From assembly GCA_029204225.1 (NCBI GenBank), contig CM055102.1, positions 17,072,223 through 17,136,222 of the forward strand: DNA of 64,000 bases, given 5' to 3'. Of the stretch, positions 22,778-46,937 are shown one piece after another. The notes under the pieces are model-generated. The model did not search any database and was not told where the DNA came from. It was given only the letters and a program-made list of their open reading frames with translations. The stretch's first letter is position 1; each line of letters starts with the position of its first letter. The translations under genes were made by a program, and so were the position numbers. This stretch comes from Diphasiastrum complanatum. Taxonomy: Eukaryota; Streptophyta; Lycopodiopsida; Lycopodiales; Lycopodiaceae.

Positions 22778-23995
22778 ACAAGGCTAGAGGGTTGTATGGT
22801 GGCAACTTATGCAATTGAAAACATCCAAGCCTATGAAGGTACTTCTTGTAGAGTATGGGATGGAGAAGAAGATCCATGAATGAACTATGTGGTTCCTGAA
22901 GAAAAAAGCACAATCTTTTATCTTGATGCAATAATGCGTCATCAAGCTCATGTATGTATCTTGGACAACTCAATAGTCATTGAAGAATGGAAGAGATAAT
23001 TGACTAGCTAATTGACCACCATATTTTGCAATAATACAAGTTTTCATTCTTTACCTTGTCTTTTTAGACATCATTGAAAGAAATCATATAATGTGTTTGT
23101 TATATTAACAAGAAATTTGAAAAAGATATGGCTATGTTGCAAAAGAAAAGAACTAAAGATGCCATTCGATAACAATGCAGATGATTTTCCGAAATGGCTC
23201 TTGAAAAACGTTTTTTCTATTTTATGTTCTCAACATAATATTTCGAAGTTCTAACGTTTCATTTATTTTCACTTTGTCATGGAATTAATATAATTAGCTT
23301 ATTTTTCTATTGAATTCTAGGCAAATAAACTCCATGAAGCAGGCAAGATGCTAGATTCCATGTTGATTGATTTGGCAACAGGACCAAAGCACCGTGCAAC
23401 ATCATATTCAGGTCTCTGGGTGGATGGCTATCATTTTCATACTAGGGATGAAGATTTGAGTAAAGTAACTCAAGACCGTGGTATTACAGCATGCTTTAGA
23501 ACTTGGAGCCGCAGTAGTGTGAGAGATAGAAATCTTATTTCAACCAATCTTCGTAATTTTGAATAGATTTGCAAACTTTTGGAAATTGAATATGGTTTCA
23601 AATCAATTATTCTTCTTTATGGTAAATGGGTGAAACCATATATAGTCGGAAAGCATGCAAGCATGAGAATGGACAACAATGGTTTTTGCTTGATAGATGT
23701 AACAAAAAGACTCCGACAAACTAGCATGGAAGATTAGCCATTTGTTATGCCTGAGCATGTGCAACAAGTGTTTTATGTCCAGGACTCGATGGCAACGGAT
23801 TGGAATGTTGTACTGCATCATTATGCTAGGGGAAGAGGTGATGGTAAGGATGGGAATAATGTCATGGAATTTTCATTGGTCGAGGACTTTTGCACAACAT
23901 CAATAAATCTTATCATGGATGAAGAGGAATGTACATCTCATGTGGATATTGTTGAAGGACATGTTATCGATCTCCTCACAAGATCCCCAAGGTAG
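22778..23995 (+). pseudogene. CACTA (En/Spm) transposase tail, DUF4218/DUF4216-like
   Basis: Remnant of the C-terminal part of a TNP2-type CACTA transposase. 22778-23000 encodes, in a broken frame, ARGLYGG / LEGCMVATYAIENIQAYEG followed by an acidic stretch, similar to the DUF4218 end. 23170-23215 gives DNNADDFPKWLLKN, the F-P-K-W start of the following domain. After an intron-like gap ending TTCTAG, 23332-23995 gives LATGPKHRATSYSGLWVDGY, YGKWVKP, MDNNGFCLIDVTKRLRQTSM, then PFVMPEHVQQVFYVQD and TDWNVVLHHYARGRG, the hallmark order of DUF4216. Stops at about 23565 and 23735 break it. The catalytic TNP2 core and CACTA termini are not seen. Confidence 0.65.
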
Positions 23996-24119
23996 TGATG
24001 ATTTAGAGACAGAGTGATCTCGAAATGTACTTTGTAGATATCTGTTTGAAACTATTTTCTCTATTAATTCTAGTAATCTTAGCACATTGTGCAATCATAA
24101 ATTTTTTTAACAACCCACG

Positions 24120-25213
24120 TGTCATCAAAACTTGTATAGATCCAGTACGTGCATATTTTCAAACATTAATGTATGTAGCTATGTGTATCAAACAGGCATA
24201 AAGTTTAATCCATATGGCATGTGTTTGTGTACTATACATGCAACTGATTTCCAAGGATATTCCTACCCATCAGGGATAGGGAACAACTAATCCTGAAACT
24301 ACCATCAACAGGCTGTCAGGTCAAGACAACTCAATCTCAAAACATCCACGACAGGCGCAAAGTAGAGGTCCGTTCACATGTAAAGAGAGGCAAGTTCTAT
24401 GTGCTGTCACTTCAACATATTCTCTCATGCTTCTCTTTCATTAGCTGATGTACCATCTTGCTTTTATGAGCTTTCTACATCTCATAGTTGGAGTGAGGTA
24501 ATGCTTGTCTTGTATCATGCCTCTAGTATGGTTATATTACTTGTCATTCATGACTTAGATATGTTTCCAAATTACTTAGAAAGCAAGTGGTTGAGTCATC
24601 AAGTGTATGCTATTGGATCTAGTAAGAGCAAGAATGAGCTTGTTGCTCATAGTTTGTAAAATCATGTTTTTACATGGTTTGAGGCATTTTGTAAACTTTC
24701 TCTTGAGATTAAGTGAAGCCTCTAAAGAGGACACTTACATTCTTGAGAAAGTATTTAGCCTGAAGAAGATCAAGATTACATTCGATTTCAAGATTAGATC
24801 CATCATGGATAAAGTTCATAGTATGTGGACTAGTCAAGCTAGTATGCTTAATCTTGATAATCAACACTTTTGCTCTATTATGATCTTGATCTCTATGATC
24901 TTTGTGATATTTATGAGGCATGGAAGCCTCTGATTTTCATCATGGTGCAGCCATCTTCATGCAAATGGTACTTTCAAATCAAAGATCGTCATCAAGCATG
25001 GAGGAAGCACATGGATATAGTGGCAAATTGGTGGAATGCTCTTCAAAGGTATTGGCAAATGATTTCTACCAAAGAAATTTTATCATGGATATGGTGAGGG
25101 TGTTGCTATGATGGATCCTTTTGCTGGTTTTTTACTTCATATGCATACCAAAGGATCCACTCAAAAAGTTTCACAAACTCCTTGATCTTACCAAGCTAGT
25201 TTTTGATGAGGAG
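24120..25213 (+). pseudogene. 3' internal part of a non-autonomous LTR element, copy 1
   Basis: Broken coding sequence homologous to 62700-63418: both encode the shared string RISEASK/LRLSEASK followed by DTYI, a V-S-L/I pair and FDFKI/FDFNIGK, then SMLNLDN/SISNLDN. Both continue to a TATCATGGATATGG string and end at a purine tract followed by an LTR starting TGTGAAAAAT. It is not gag, protease, integrase, RT or RNase H in any part I can recognise. The 5' half of the element is missing or unrecognisable here. Confidence 0.55.
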
Positions 25214-26000
25214 TGTGAAAAATTGGCAAAATCTAGCTTGGCAATTTTATGTTTTATGTTTGTGAGTACATTTCACATGTGTGGAGCATGTTCCCACGTG
25301 TCTAAAATAGTTAGAAATAAATGTTGAATTTAGGGGTATCATAAAGATTGCTCGTCAAGCATCTTGGCCAAAATTCAATTGTGATGTAACTTGAGCTAGT
25401 TAGGTTGCTTACACATGTCAAGTTTAGGTTTGATGAGTGATGCACCCTATGTGGTGGCAAAAGTCAAAGGGTCCAATCATAAGAGAGAGATGTGTTGTAA
25501 GGGTCCAATCAAAAGTGAGGGATGTTGCATCACACATCCAATAGGATTAGAAAGGCTATTTTTGAGGGGTCCAATAGGATTGAAGCACAGATCTCCACGA
25601 GTTTTATATGTACTCTTCATTTCTATCATAATCTAATGTGAGTTTTTGAGTCAATTTGGAGATTCGTCAATTTTGAGTGTATTTCTCTCTCTACCCTTCA
25701 CCAAAAGTGGTGGTTTCTCTCTCTATCCGAGGAGAGGAGCTTATTGGGACTTAGTTTTCAGTAGTACATGTTTCCACACGTGTGAAACTACTTTGGTTAT
25801 GAATGTATGCATGTAACTTTGCCTCTTTGCCTTAATTTTCATCAATTGATCTTGGATTTCAATCAATAGAAGATCAAAAGCTTTGCTTAGAAGATCAATT
25901 TCACACTTTAGGGCATTCCCACACGTGTGAATTTTCACAATTAAGTAAGGGAAAGCCAAAGGCCTTCCCTTGAGCCTTCTGCCTTGGCATGGTAAAACCA
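25214..26000 (+). repeat. 3' LTR of the non-autonomous element, copy 1 (right end uncertain)
   Basis: Starts TGTGAAAAATTGGC after the purine-rich GATGAGGAG. It shares CACATGTGTGGAGC and TGTTCCCA with the LTR at 59492/63419, and TTTCCACACGTGTGAAAC near 25771 parallels TTTCACACATGTGAAAC in that LTR. The right end is not clean; the homology fades between about 25800 and 26000. Confidence 0.5.
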
Positions 26001-26137
26001 TGGGGCTCCCGCTCTTGGGCATCTGCGTCCTAGGCCCTCGGACTGTGGGGCTTCCCTTGCACATAAAACCAATTTTTACTTTTCAGTGAAGAAATGGAGT
26101 CACCTCCTCCAGCGGAATCCGTGCGACCGTTTTTTTT

Positions 26138-26181
26138 TTTTTTTGCATGCACATTTCGGGTGAAATGTGCATGTAAAAAAA
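26138..26181. repeat. Perfect 12-bp hairpin between T- and A-runs
   Basis: CATGCACATTTC, loop GGGT, then GAAATGTGCATG (26146-26173). It is flanked outward by a T-run on the left and an A-run on the right, so after one mismatch the stem continues as A:T pairs. A weaker outer match links CCGTGCGACC...T-run (26119-26144) with A-run...GTCACGCGG (26226-26254), suggesting a small decayed inverted-repeat element. Confidence 0.6.
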
Positions 26182-26557
26182 TCAAAGGTGCTTAAATAAA
26201 ATATATATCACAGCAAAAAATGACAAAAAAAAAAAAAACTATTGTCACGCGGAGGAAGGTTTGCCTCCTCAGCCCAGCACCCCAAGTAAGCATTGTAATA
26301 AAAAAATATGATGTATGAGCAAGCAAAGCAAAGCAAAACAAAGAAATGCAATGCTTCAAAAGTTGGGCCATATCAAATGATCATGATCCTAATCCTCATA
26401 CTCACACATGCTTTTAATGCAATATTCCATATCACATCGTATTATAGTAATAAGACAACATCACAACATGATCTCACTTCCTTCTTGTAACATGTCTACA
26501 AAATGGTGATGGACAAAAAATTTCCTACAAAAGAACAATATGTCATGTTACTTTTTA

Positions 26558-39782
<13,225 letters not shown>

Positions 39783-41523
39783 GTCTTCTGCTTTGGAGCC
39801 CTATATCATCACTGTGAAGCCCACCATATTCTCTTCTGCTTTCTGCCAGTAGAAGTGAAAATTTAGTGAGAACAATGTATTAATTTCTACATGAAAAGTT
39901 CTAAAGAAGAGTAAAGAATCAAGAAAGCTTGTGAAGCTTCTGATTTCTCAGGGTTTAGTTTAGAGCAAAAATTGTGTTTTATAAGCTTATGGCATTTTAA
40001 CAGTGAATCCAAAATAGGAATTACCTATTCAAATCGTTTCTAGATCTAGATTAATTTGGATCGATTCTAGGTTTTGAGCTCTTATCCCAGCTGAAGATTC
40101 CATATATCTTTGGGAAAGTTCCATAAACCTGGATTAATCTCGGCATCAATTATTGTGAGGTAGGGAGCTTTTAGAAGTACTTGAATTACACTTGTTATAG
40201 AAAATTCAAGACAAATTTTATTGGGTTTAAAGCGGCTCGATTTCAGGATCTTCGCTTACTATGGATACAAAAACTTTAATCAGAATCATTTCTAGGATTA
40301 AAATCAGTAACTTCCAACTTTATGGAAATTAGCAAAAGGGATGCATTGCATTATGTTGCTTGATATGGCGTACCTCAGTCGCATGGCTGCATCATGGCTG
40401 CTACAATGTTTCAGTCGAAATTTTGAGGCGACGACAACTATAATTTTATGACGGCCAACCTGCACAGGTCCTTACCAAGATGACTTAACTGCATACATAG
40501 AAGCAATGCGATTTATCCATTATGTCATTCATTTGACCATCAAAATAAGTCCTACCAATTGATGATACTCTCACCGGCATGGTCTTTTAGCGGAATAACG
40601 AGGCTTAACAGCGATCATGCACATTGATACAGCCATTGAACTTTTCTCCAATTTTCATTTCATAGAGATCTTAACTAAGAAATTCAACGTTAAAATGGTC
40701 ACTAAGAAATTCAACGTTAAAATGGTCTAGAAAATTAGAGGCACTACTAAAGAGGATCAAGTGGCAGAATTGAGCAAGACAGCAAATGAGAAAAAATGCT
40801 TTGTGGCTTACTCAGAATGCGGAGAAATCAAGTGCAGAATATAAGAAACCAACCTCTTTCCTATATTTAAGAAAATGCCAATGTCATATTTTTCTTTTCC
40901 TGACTGACATCTGATTTTCAAACTTCTTAAATTTCAATACTTGGCTGGTAAGCCAGCCGCAGGCTCAAGCAGCTACACCCGGAAAAACTTTTAGATAACA
41001 TTGTCTTAAGAACACATCAAACATTTATACAGCTTGTCAACCAAAAGGGATTCTAATCCATCGTGTTCGTTTGTTGTTGCCAAATAACTGTAGCATTACA
41101 CTCCCACATTTTTTGCCGTCAGATGACTAAAGTTGTAGCATGAAACACTCAGTTCATCTACAAAATGATGCATCTCTTACAACGATTTACACCGGAAAGC
41201 AACGAAATGAAGTTTATAGTCCTTGGAAATTCTCGAGGTGCTTACGTTGTTCTTCAGTTTTGTTCTCATAACTTAATCACAGGCTAAAGCAGCTTGACCA
41301 CCGAGCACCGGGACAATAACAAACTAAAAGCCGAATTCATAAACACCATTGTTATAAATAAGAACGAAATTAAATAGCATACGTACAGATTTTTCTTCTT
41401 CTGTCGTACTGTTTCAAGATATGATTCTGACAGTTATTGGTGCCAGTAGCTCATATAACTACAGCTTTAGGAACTCACAGACTATGGCTCATTGTCACTG
41501 TAACATGCCTTCTGAATTCTGTG
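39783..41523. other. 5' flank of the LRR-RLK gene, no other gene seen
   Basis: Holds the presumed 5' UTR and promoter of the minus-strand receptor gene. A short upstream frame of eight codons lies at 39801-39827 if this part is transcribed. A 24-bp direct repeat, AGAAATTCAACGTTAAAATGGTC, occurs twice at about 40679-40725. No confident TATA box or transcription start. Confidence 0.4.
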
Positions 41524-41830
41524 ATTACGTGCCCAATTCTGAATTTTAACACCCAGTTCATCCACATCATCAGTGCTCATTCAACATCATCATCAGTGAT
41601 ATTACATGCCCAATTCTGAATTCTAAAGAAAGTAAGTGAGGCACCCAGTTCATCCACATCATCAGTGCTCATTCAACATCATCATCAGTGATATTACATG
41701 CCCAATTCTGAATTCTAAAGAAAGTGAGTGAGGCACCCAGTTCATTCACATCATCAGTGCTCATACAGCATCATCTGTGATCATACCACATCACCAGTGA
41801 TCATACAGCATCATCAGTGATCATACAAAC
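41524..41830. repeat. 92-bp tandem repeat, two full units plus partial units
   Basis: Units starting ACCCAGTTCATCCACATCAT begin at 41551, 41643 and 41735, an exact 92-bp period. The first two are nearly identical. The third decays into copies of CATCATCAGTGATCATACAG. A partial unit (GCCCAATTCTGAATT) precedes the array at 41531. Confidence 0.95.
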
Positions 41831-43518
41831 AATTCAGAAAGAGAGCAAACTGGGTCATAGCAATTGAATGAAGCTCATAATTTTCACAAATGTTGAAGGT
41901 GATTAGGTGTTTTGGATCTCAGTAGATCTAGCCTAATTGGACACAGACAGCTGAAAGAAGACGCTAAACTCCAGCTAAAAGCCAATTTTTTTATTTTATT
42001 AGAAAGTGGTACCCCCTCTCTCTCCCTAGATTTGGACCTAGCCTGCTGTGACCACATCCTAAAGTCAGAAGCCAGGAACATGCATTCACCCATTCACTAC
42101 CATTCCAAGTTCCAATAGGCCATGAGGAATCTCTTGGCCGGCCCTCGTCCATTGCACTAGGCATAGGAAAGCCAAATTGGCCGGCAGAACATTCCATTAA
42201 GCATCATGGATTGGGCAGTCTTGACAACCAAGTCTTATTATGCCATCCTACTTTATGAACTAACTTGGGTTTAGGCCAAGTGTGGCTCTAGGCCATGCGG
42301 GATAGGGCATCATAGCATATCTATAACTTTGGCCACTACTAGCAGCTACAATCCATCTCTCATCCTTGGGCAGTGAGATCTCTTGTGCATGTCAAAGAAC
42401 ATTGATGCGGTGATGCGTCTCAAACCTCCACCACGAATGGAGCTAACTGCAAGCCTAAGCTGGTTGTCGTAAACTAGTTGCAAATTTCACAACTAATGTG
42501 AGGGGATGAGCATAGCCTTATCCATTGCCACCTACAAGTTTGGGGCCTACACTTACCCCAAACAACAAGCTCAAGCTCGCATTTGGCTCCATCCCTCCAC
42601 CATCATGTAACAACATATAGCTAACCGTACTTGTGAGTGTAGGCAAGGCCCCACCCTCATCCAATAGTGAATTATATTGGTGGAAAGATCATGATAACAT
42701 CTTTCAATGTTTTTCCACCATTGGATGAGGATAGCCCATGTCTGCTTCCCTCCACTATGCTTGGTTGAGTGTGGGGCATAGCTCGACTTGCAGTTAAAAA
42801 CAACCAAAAGAGACATAAATCGAAGGATATTTTGTTGTTAAATAAATTATAATTATTATTTTTATGATTTATTTAACAACCAAATTGTTAAATAAATCAT
42901 ATATTTGTGTCATAATTATTATTTTTATACTAATGGTCATTACAAAATTTACTCACCATTGCACCTTATTCCACAAGGGTCAAACTCAATATTGAGCGTG
43001 GTAAACTCAATATTGAGGCCCACATGTTCAAGGCCTTTGCCCTTGGGATCAAGGACTATAGTGAGAGTCCATCGCCAACTTCTTGATGCAAGTGCATGAG
43101 GCAAGGAGATTCAAGTATCATCCTCTCTTTAGAATAGCACTAAACATGATACATGCTTCATTGGTTCAAAGGGACTACTATTTAACAAAGTACTTTTGTT
43201 AGATTCACAAGTGAGAAGCTCAAAGAAAAATAAGTCCACACTTCCATGAGTTTCTCAAAATTAGTGGTTACACAATCACGTCTGGAATAATTTTTCCATT
43301 ATTAGAGAAAGTATAAATAAAGCTATGATATAAAAGCACTTACAAGTGTAACCACTCTATGTGGAAAGCTAGCTTCTTTTATATGCTCTACCAATCCATT
43401 TAATCCAAAGAATGGCTAGTATCTCAATTAAAATAATGAAGAAAGATGGATTTTCAATTTATGAATTAGATATTTGGCCACACAATTTATTGCAAAGAAT
43501 AGGAAATATCAAATTACT
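41831..43518. other. No gene seen; contains an AT-rich palindrome
   Basis: No supported coding sequence. At 42864-42900, ATGATTTATTTAACA and TGTTAAATAAATCAT form a perfect 15-bp inverted repeat with a 7-base spacer. A third related copy, GTTGTTAAATAAAT, lies at about 42832-42845. Confidence 0.4.
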
Positions 43519-44211
43519 CTATATGCTTGCACCATCTATAGTATTTAGGGATGCATACACACCCCATTTTGTAATAAAAGACATAAACTTATAGGCATAT
43601 GCACCCCATTTGGTTATGAAAGGCATAATCTTATAGGTGTGCACACCCCATTTTGTAATAAAAGTAGTCTTCTCACGATCCTTGTCCACAATTTGAATAC
43701 GATTGTACATACCAAACCCATCAAGAAAACTATACAACACTTTACCCACAACCTCATCTAACATTTGCTCCATCAAAGGTAATGGGAAATGATCTTTAAT
43801 GGTGAAAGAATAAAACATGCGATAATCCATGCATACTTGTAAATTCTCATTCTTCTTAGGGACTACACAATTAAACTCAGCCATGAACTATAGCCAATAG
43901 CATTAAAAACCCCACCTTAACCAGTTTCTCAATTTTCGCTTGAACACGATCAACATATTTCGGATTCATACGATAATGTTGTTGTCGTATCGATTTCGCA
44001 TCAATAGTAATGTCAATAGTATGTTCATAAATTTTTTTCGAAATACCTCGTAAATCATCATAAGACCAAGCAAACACCCCTTTGTATTTCTGAAAAAATT
44101 GTGTTGCTTGATCAATAAATTTTGACTACGCTCTATAGAAATAAATGCACATTTTTTAGTACCCAAATTGATACAAATAAATTTTTTACTAGCAATTTGC
44201 GTAGAATTCAA
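43519..44211 (-). pseudogene. Ty3/Gypsy reverse transcriptase relic with a 42-bp triplication
   Basis: Minus-strand RT fragment of Tat/Athila-like type. 44077-43877 encodes the region before RT (RQQHYRMNPKYVDRVQAKIE, KLVKVGF). 43884-43519 continues with VVPKKNENLQVCMDYR, IKDHFPLPLMEQMLDEVVGK, YSFLDGFGMYNRIQIVDKDR and FITKWGVHTYKIMPF. The last motif is then repeated: three 42-bp units begin at 43561, 43603 and 43645, each encoding a 14-residue F-I-T-K-W-G-x-x-x-Y-K-x-M-x block. The expected F-G-L-x-N-A-P and YxDD parts are missing. It may belong to the same old Gypsy element as the primer site at 51856. Confidence 0.8.
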
Positions 44212-44336
44212 CCGTGCTGGCTTCCCCTTTAGAGTATACGATTTTGCAATAAGCTCAAAAAAGCTTTTAGGCCATCATACCCTCTTCAACTTTTAAAACA
44301 ACATTCGGAGAATATGTGAAAAATATCAACTAGTTA

Positions 44337-44969
44337 TGTTGAGTTCATTTGGCAATTTGAGGCCAATATGCATTTTTTATCTTAGAGATAGACTTTATAA
44401 AGTTAATAAGCCCTAAGAATAGTGGATTTACTATTCTTAAAAACTTAGGAAATTTGATAAGGTCGCATATAGACCTATTGTAATTGGCTTATTCAGTGCG
44501 CATTTAATCTAGTCATGTTAGATCTAGGATTTTTGGAAGAGATCTAGAAACTTCCATAAGTTGATAAGCTTGTGTAACAGCATCCAAATAGGCCAAAGGG
44601 CTACTATAAATAGACTACAAGCGTGGAAGGACATCATCTCTATCATTTTTCTCTCATTTATTCTTATGGAAGATATCTCTTTGGGTTTCTACATCCAATT
44701 TTTGTGTATTTGTGGTGATATAGTGCATTCTTGTGTGTAGAATGCTATTTCTATTATGTATTTGGATCCACACATGTGAGTACTATTGTAGTACTGTTGT
44801 ACGAATGGGCTTACATAAGTGTTTTTGACAAGTTCTTATTGAGTTTATATCTTCTATGTGTAGTAGATGCAATATTTCTACATTGTTAAAAAAGGATGCT
44901 AGATGTGCTCTCCATATTAGCCAAAGATCAAAGGTCATAAATGGATTTTTGTGACCTATTTTTTTAACA
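44337..44969 (+). mobile_element. Copia LTR (5' LTR of a disrupted element)
   Basis: Starts TGTTGAG, ends TTTTTAACA, and is followed directly by TAGTATCAGAGCT, a Met-tRNA-type primer site (44970-44982). A TATA box CTATAAATAG lies at 44604-44613. About 633 bp. Only about 130 bp of its internal region remain before the intact Copia was inserted at 45111; the rest is deleted or unrecognised beyond 51546. Confidence 0.7.
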
Positions 44970-45110
44970 TAGTATCAGAGCTTTGTTGCAGGCTATGAGT
45001 GGAGAATAAGCAATCTCTAGTGAGTGATTTGGAGGTGTCACCAATTCTAGAGTGTGCGAGAGTGATTCCTTGTCAAAATCAAGGATTTTCAAGTCTAGAA
45101 TGGGAACTTT

Positions 45111-45765
45111 TGTGAAAATTGTCAACATTTCCTAGCTAGTTTGAGGCCTAAATTGGCTAAAATTGTAAATAGTTTTGGTTCTGGAGTTTCACACGTGTGA
45201 ACCAGGCCACAATGTTTTTATTTACTGTATTTTTTCAGTATGATGAAGTGTCAAACTTCATACCCTTCAAAATGAGACCATTTTGATGTATTTTGGTCAT
45301 ATAAGCCATTTTTAGCTATTTTTCCTATATAGGGAATATCTAGGGTCAAGTACCTTCTAGAGAGAGGAGAGAGAGTCATCTTCCTCATCCATAAATAGTA
45401 GGGAAGTCGTGGAGAACAGGTTGGAGAAACCTTTTGTATGCTTCATTGAGATCAATAGATCATTGTCATTGTTTCTTCCTCCATTGAGAGCATTGTTGTG
45501 TGTATTGTCTTCAAGCTATTGTGTATGATCTTAGGTGCTTTCCAAAAGTGGTAGGCTGATGTATTATGGACTGTATAATGCTATTTTGGGCCGCACTTGA
45601 TGTTTATGGAAGTTTCCATTTGTGATAAATGCTTTTTGATCAAGTTCTTTGCATTCTAGGTAGCATAGAATGTGTTGCCAATTCCTAGCTTATGTAGTTT
45701 GGAGTGCAAGCATTCAAGCCAATGATCTTGGAGTTTAGATCCACTTAGGATCTGTATTTTTCACA
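45111..45765 (+). repeat. 5' LTR of the intact Copia
   Basis: 655 bp, TGTGAAAAT...TTTTTCACA. A 14-bp palindrome TTCACACGTGTGAA at 45188-45201 (G-box core CACGTG) lies about 190 bp upstream of a TATA-like ATAAATAG (45391-45398). This is the layout of an inducible U3 promoter, though binding is not shown. Confidence 0.93.
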
Positions 45766-45777
45766 TGGTATCAGAGC
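45766..45777 (+). other. Primer binding site of the intact Copia
   Basis: TGGTATCAGAGC, an exact match to the plant initiator-Met tRNA primer site, directly abutting the 5' LTR. Confidence 0.92.
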
Positions 45778-46937
45778 TGGTTGGCTTCTATTTACAGTAA
45801 GTATTCCATTTTTGGTGATATTTGGATGTTTGATCAAGTTCTAGCATGATTTTGCATTGCTTTGTTGATCAAATCTTACTAACCTTTGTTTTGTGAGTTG
45901 AACTTGTGGATCAAAAGCATATTTCAGGTCTATTGAAGATCAGAGGCTGAAAAGAAACTATTTTGGATCAGATCATAACACCTAATCATTTGTGATTGTG
46001 AGGCTTGTGCATATTCAATACTAACAATGTTCTTTTCAATCCTATTGTTGACAATCTCCATTCTTGGATGAACACTCTCCTTAAGTGGATGAAACTTCTC
46101 CTTAAGTGGATGACAAATGCTCTTTTGAGTGAGTTGTAATTCTCCTAAAGGCTGAGCAAAGCTCCCATTTGGATGAAAGATCCCCTTTTTTGGGTGAACA
46201 TATTGTAAGCTCCATTGTGAAGAGCATATTGTAAAGATTGTCATCAATTTTGGCATAAATTTTGGTGTACTTTGTTGAGCATGTAAGTAACTCTCCTTAT
46301 GTAATTTGATTGGAGCATTTGCTGGAAGGTGTTAACCATTATGCAAGTGTGTTTTCAGGTTCTTAACAGGTTGAGGAACATTCTCATGTGAAGTGATCTT
46401 AGATCTACATCTAAACACCAAGATTTGACAAGATAGTGAAGCTAGTCTTGTGATTCACTAAGTGTGCTCATTCATTCACCTCTAAATCTTGTATTTATCA
46501 CTTGCTGGAGTTTATAAACTTTTAGAAGTGTGGTTTACATGTGGTTTTACAGGTTGAATCAATATCTTAGTGTGTTGATCATATGTTGATCAAGTTTGTT
46601 CATTACTAGGTAATCTTGGCATCCTAGTTTTGGGTATTTTCTAAGAATGCAAGTAACTCTTCACACCATAACTTGATTTGGTCACTTGCTGGAAAGTTTG
46701 AGAGCTTAAGCAAGAGTGTGTTCAGGTTGGTTTGATTTTGTAATCCATTCTTAGTGTGTGCAAAGTGTTGCATGTGTTTCAATCTTCCTTTCTATGCTTG
46801 GAAACCATCTAGGTTCAAGATAGAAGTGTTTTAGGGTCCTAAATCTTCATAGATCTCTTTATCTATCATTTGTTGAGAGAAAAGTGAGTGCTAAGTGCTT
46901 TAGGACAGAACCTAAAAGTTGAAGAAACATTAGAATC
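45778..46937 (+). other. Long leader of the intact Copia with internal repeats
   Basis: 1.16 kb between primer site and gag start. Three diverged repeats contain a TTTGCTGGAA/CTTGCTGGAG core: 46279-46363, about 46480-46557 and 46647-46730. Each ends in a T-rich CAGGTT string. A 16-bp sequence CTCCTTAAGTGGATGA is present twice, 21 bp apart (46077 and 46098). It likely holds packaging and dimerisation signals, as leaders of this class do. Confidence 0.7.

Noticed and set aside
22683-22973. 96-residue minus-strand frame
   Set aside because: The plus strand of the same segment fits the CACTA transposase tail better.
25741-26064. 107-residue minus-strand frame
   Set aside because: No recognisable domain; it overlaps the LTR-derived region and looks like a chance opening.
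41524-41830. CRISPR-like repeat array
   Set aside because: Repeats are adjacent 92-bp units without spacers, in a plant genome.
45930-46256. 108-residue minus-strand frame in the Copia leader
   Set aside because: Arises from the short repeats in the leader; no homology and wrong strand.
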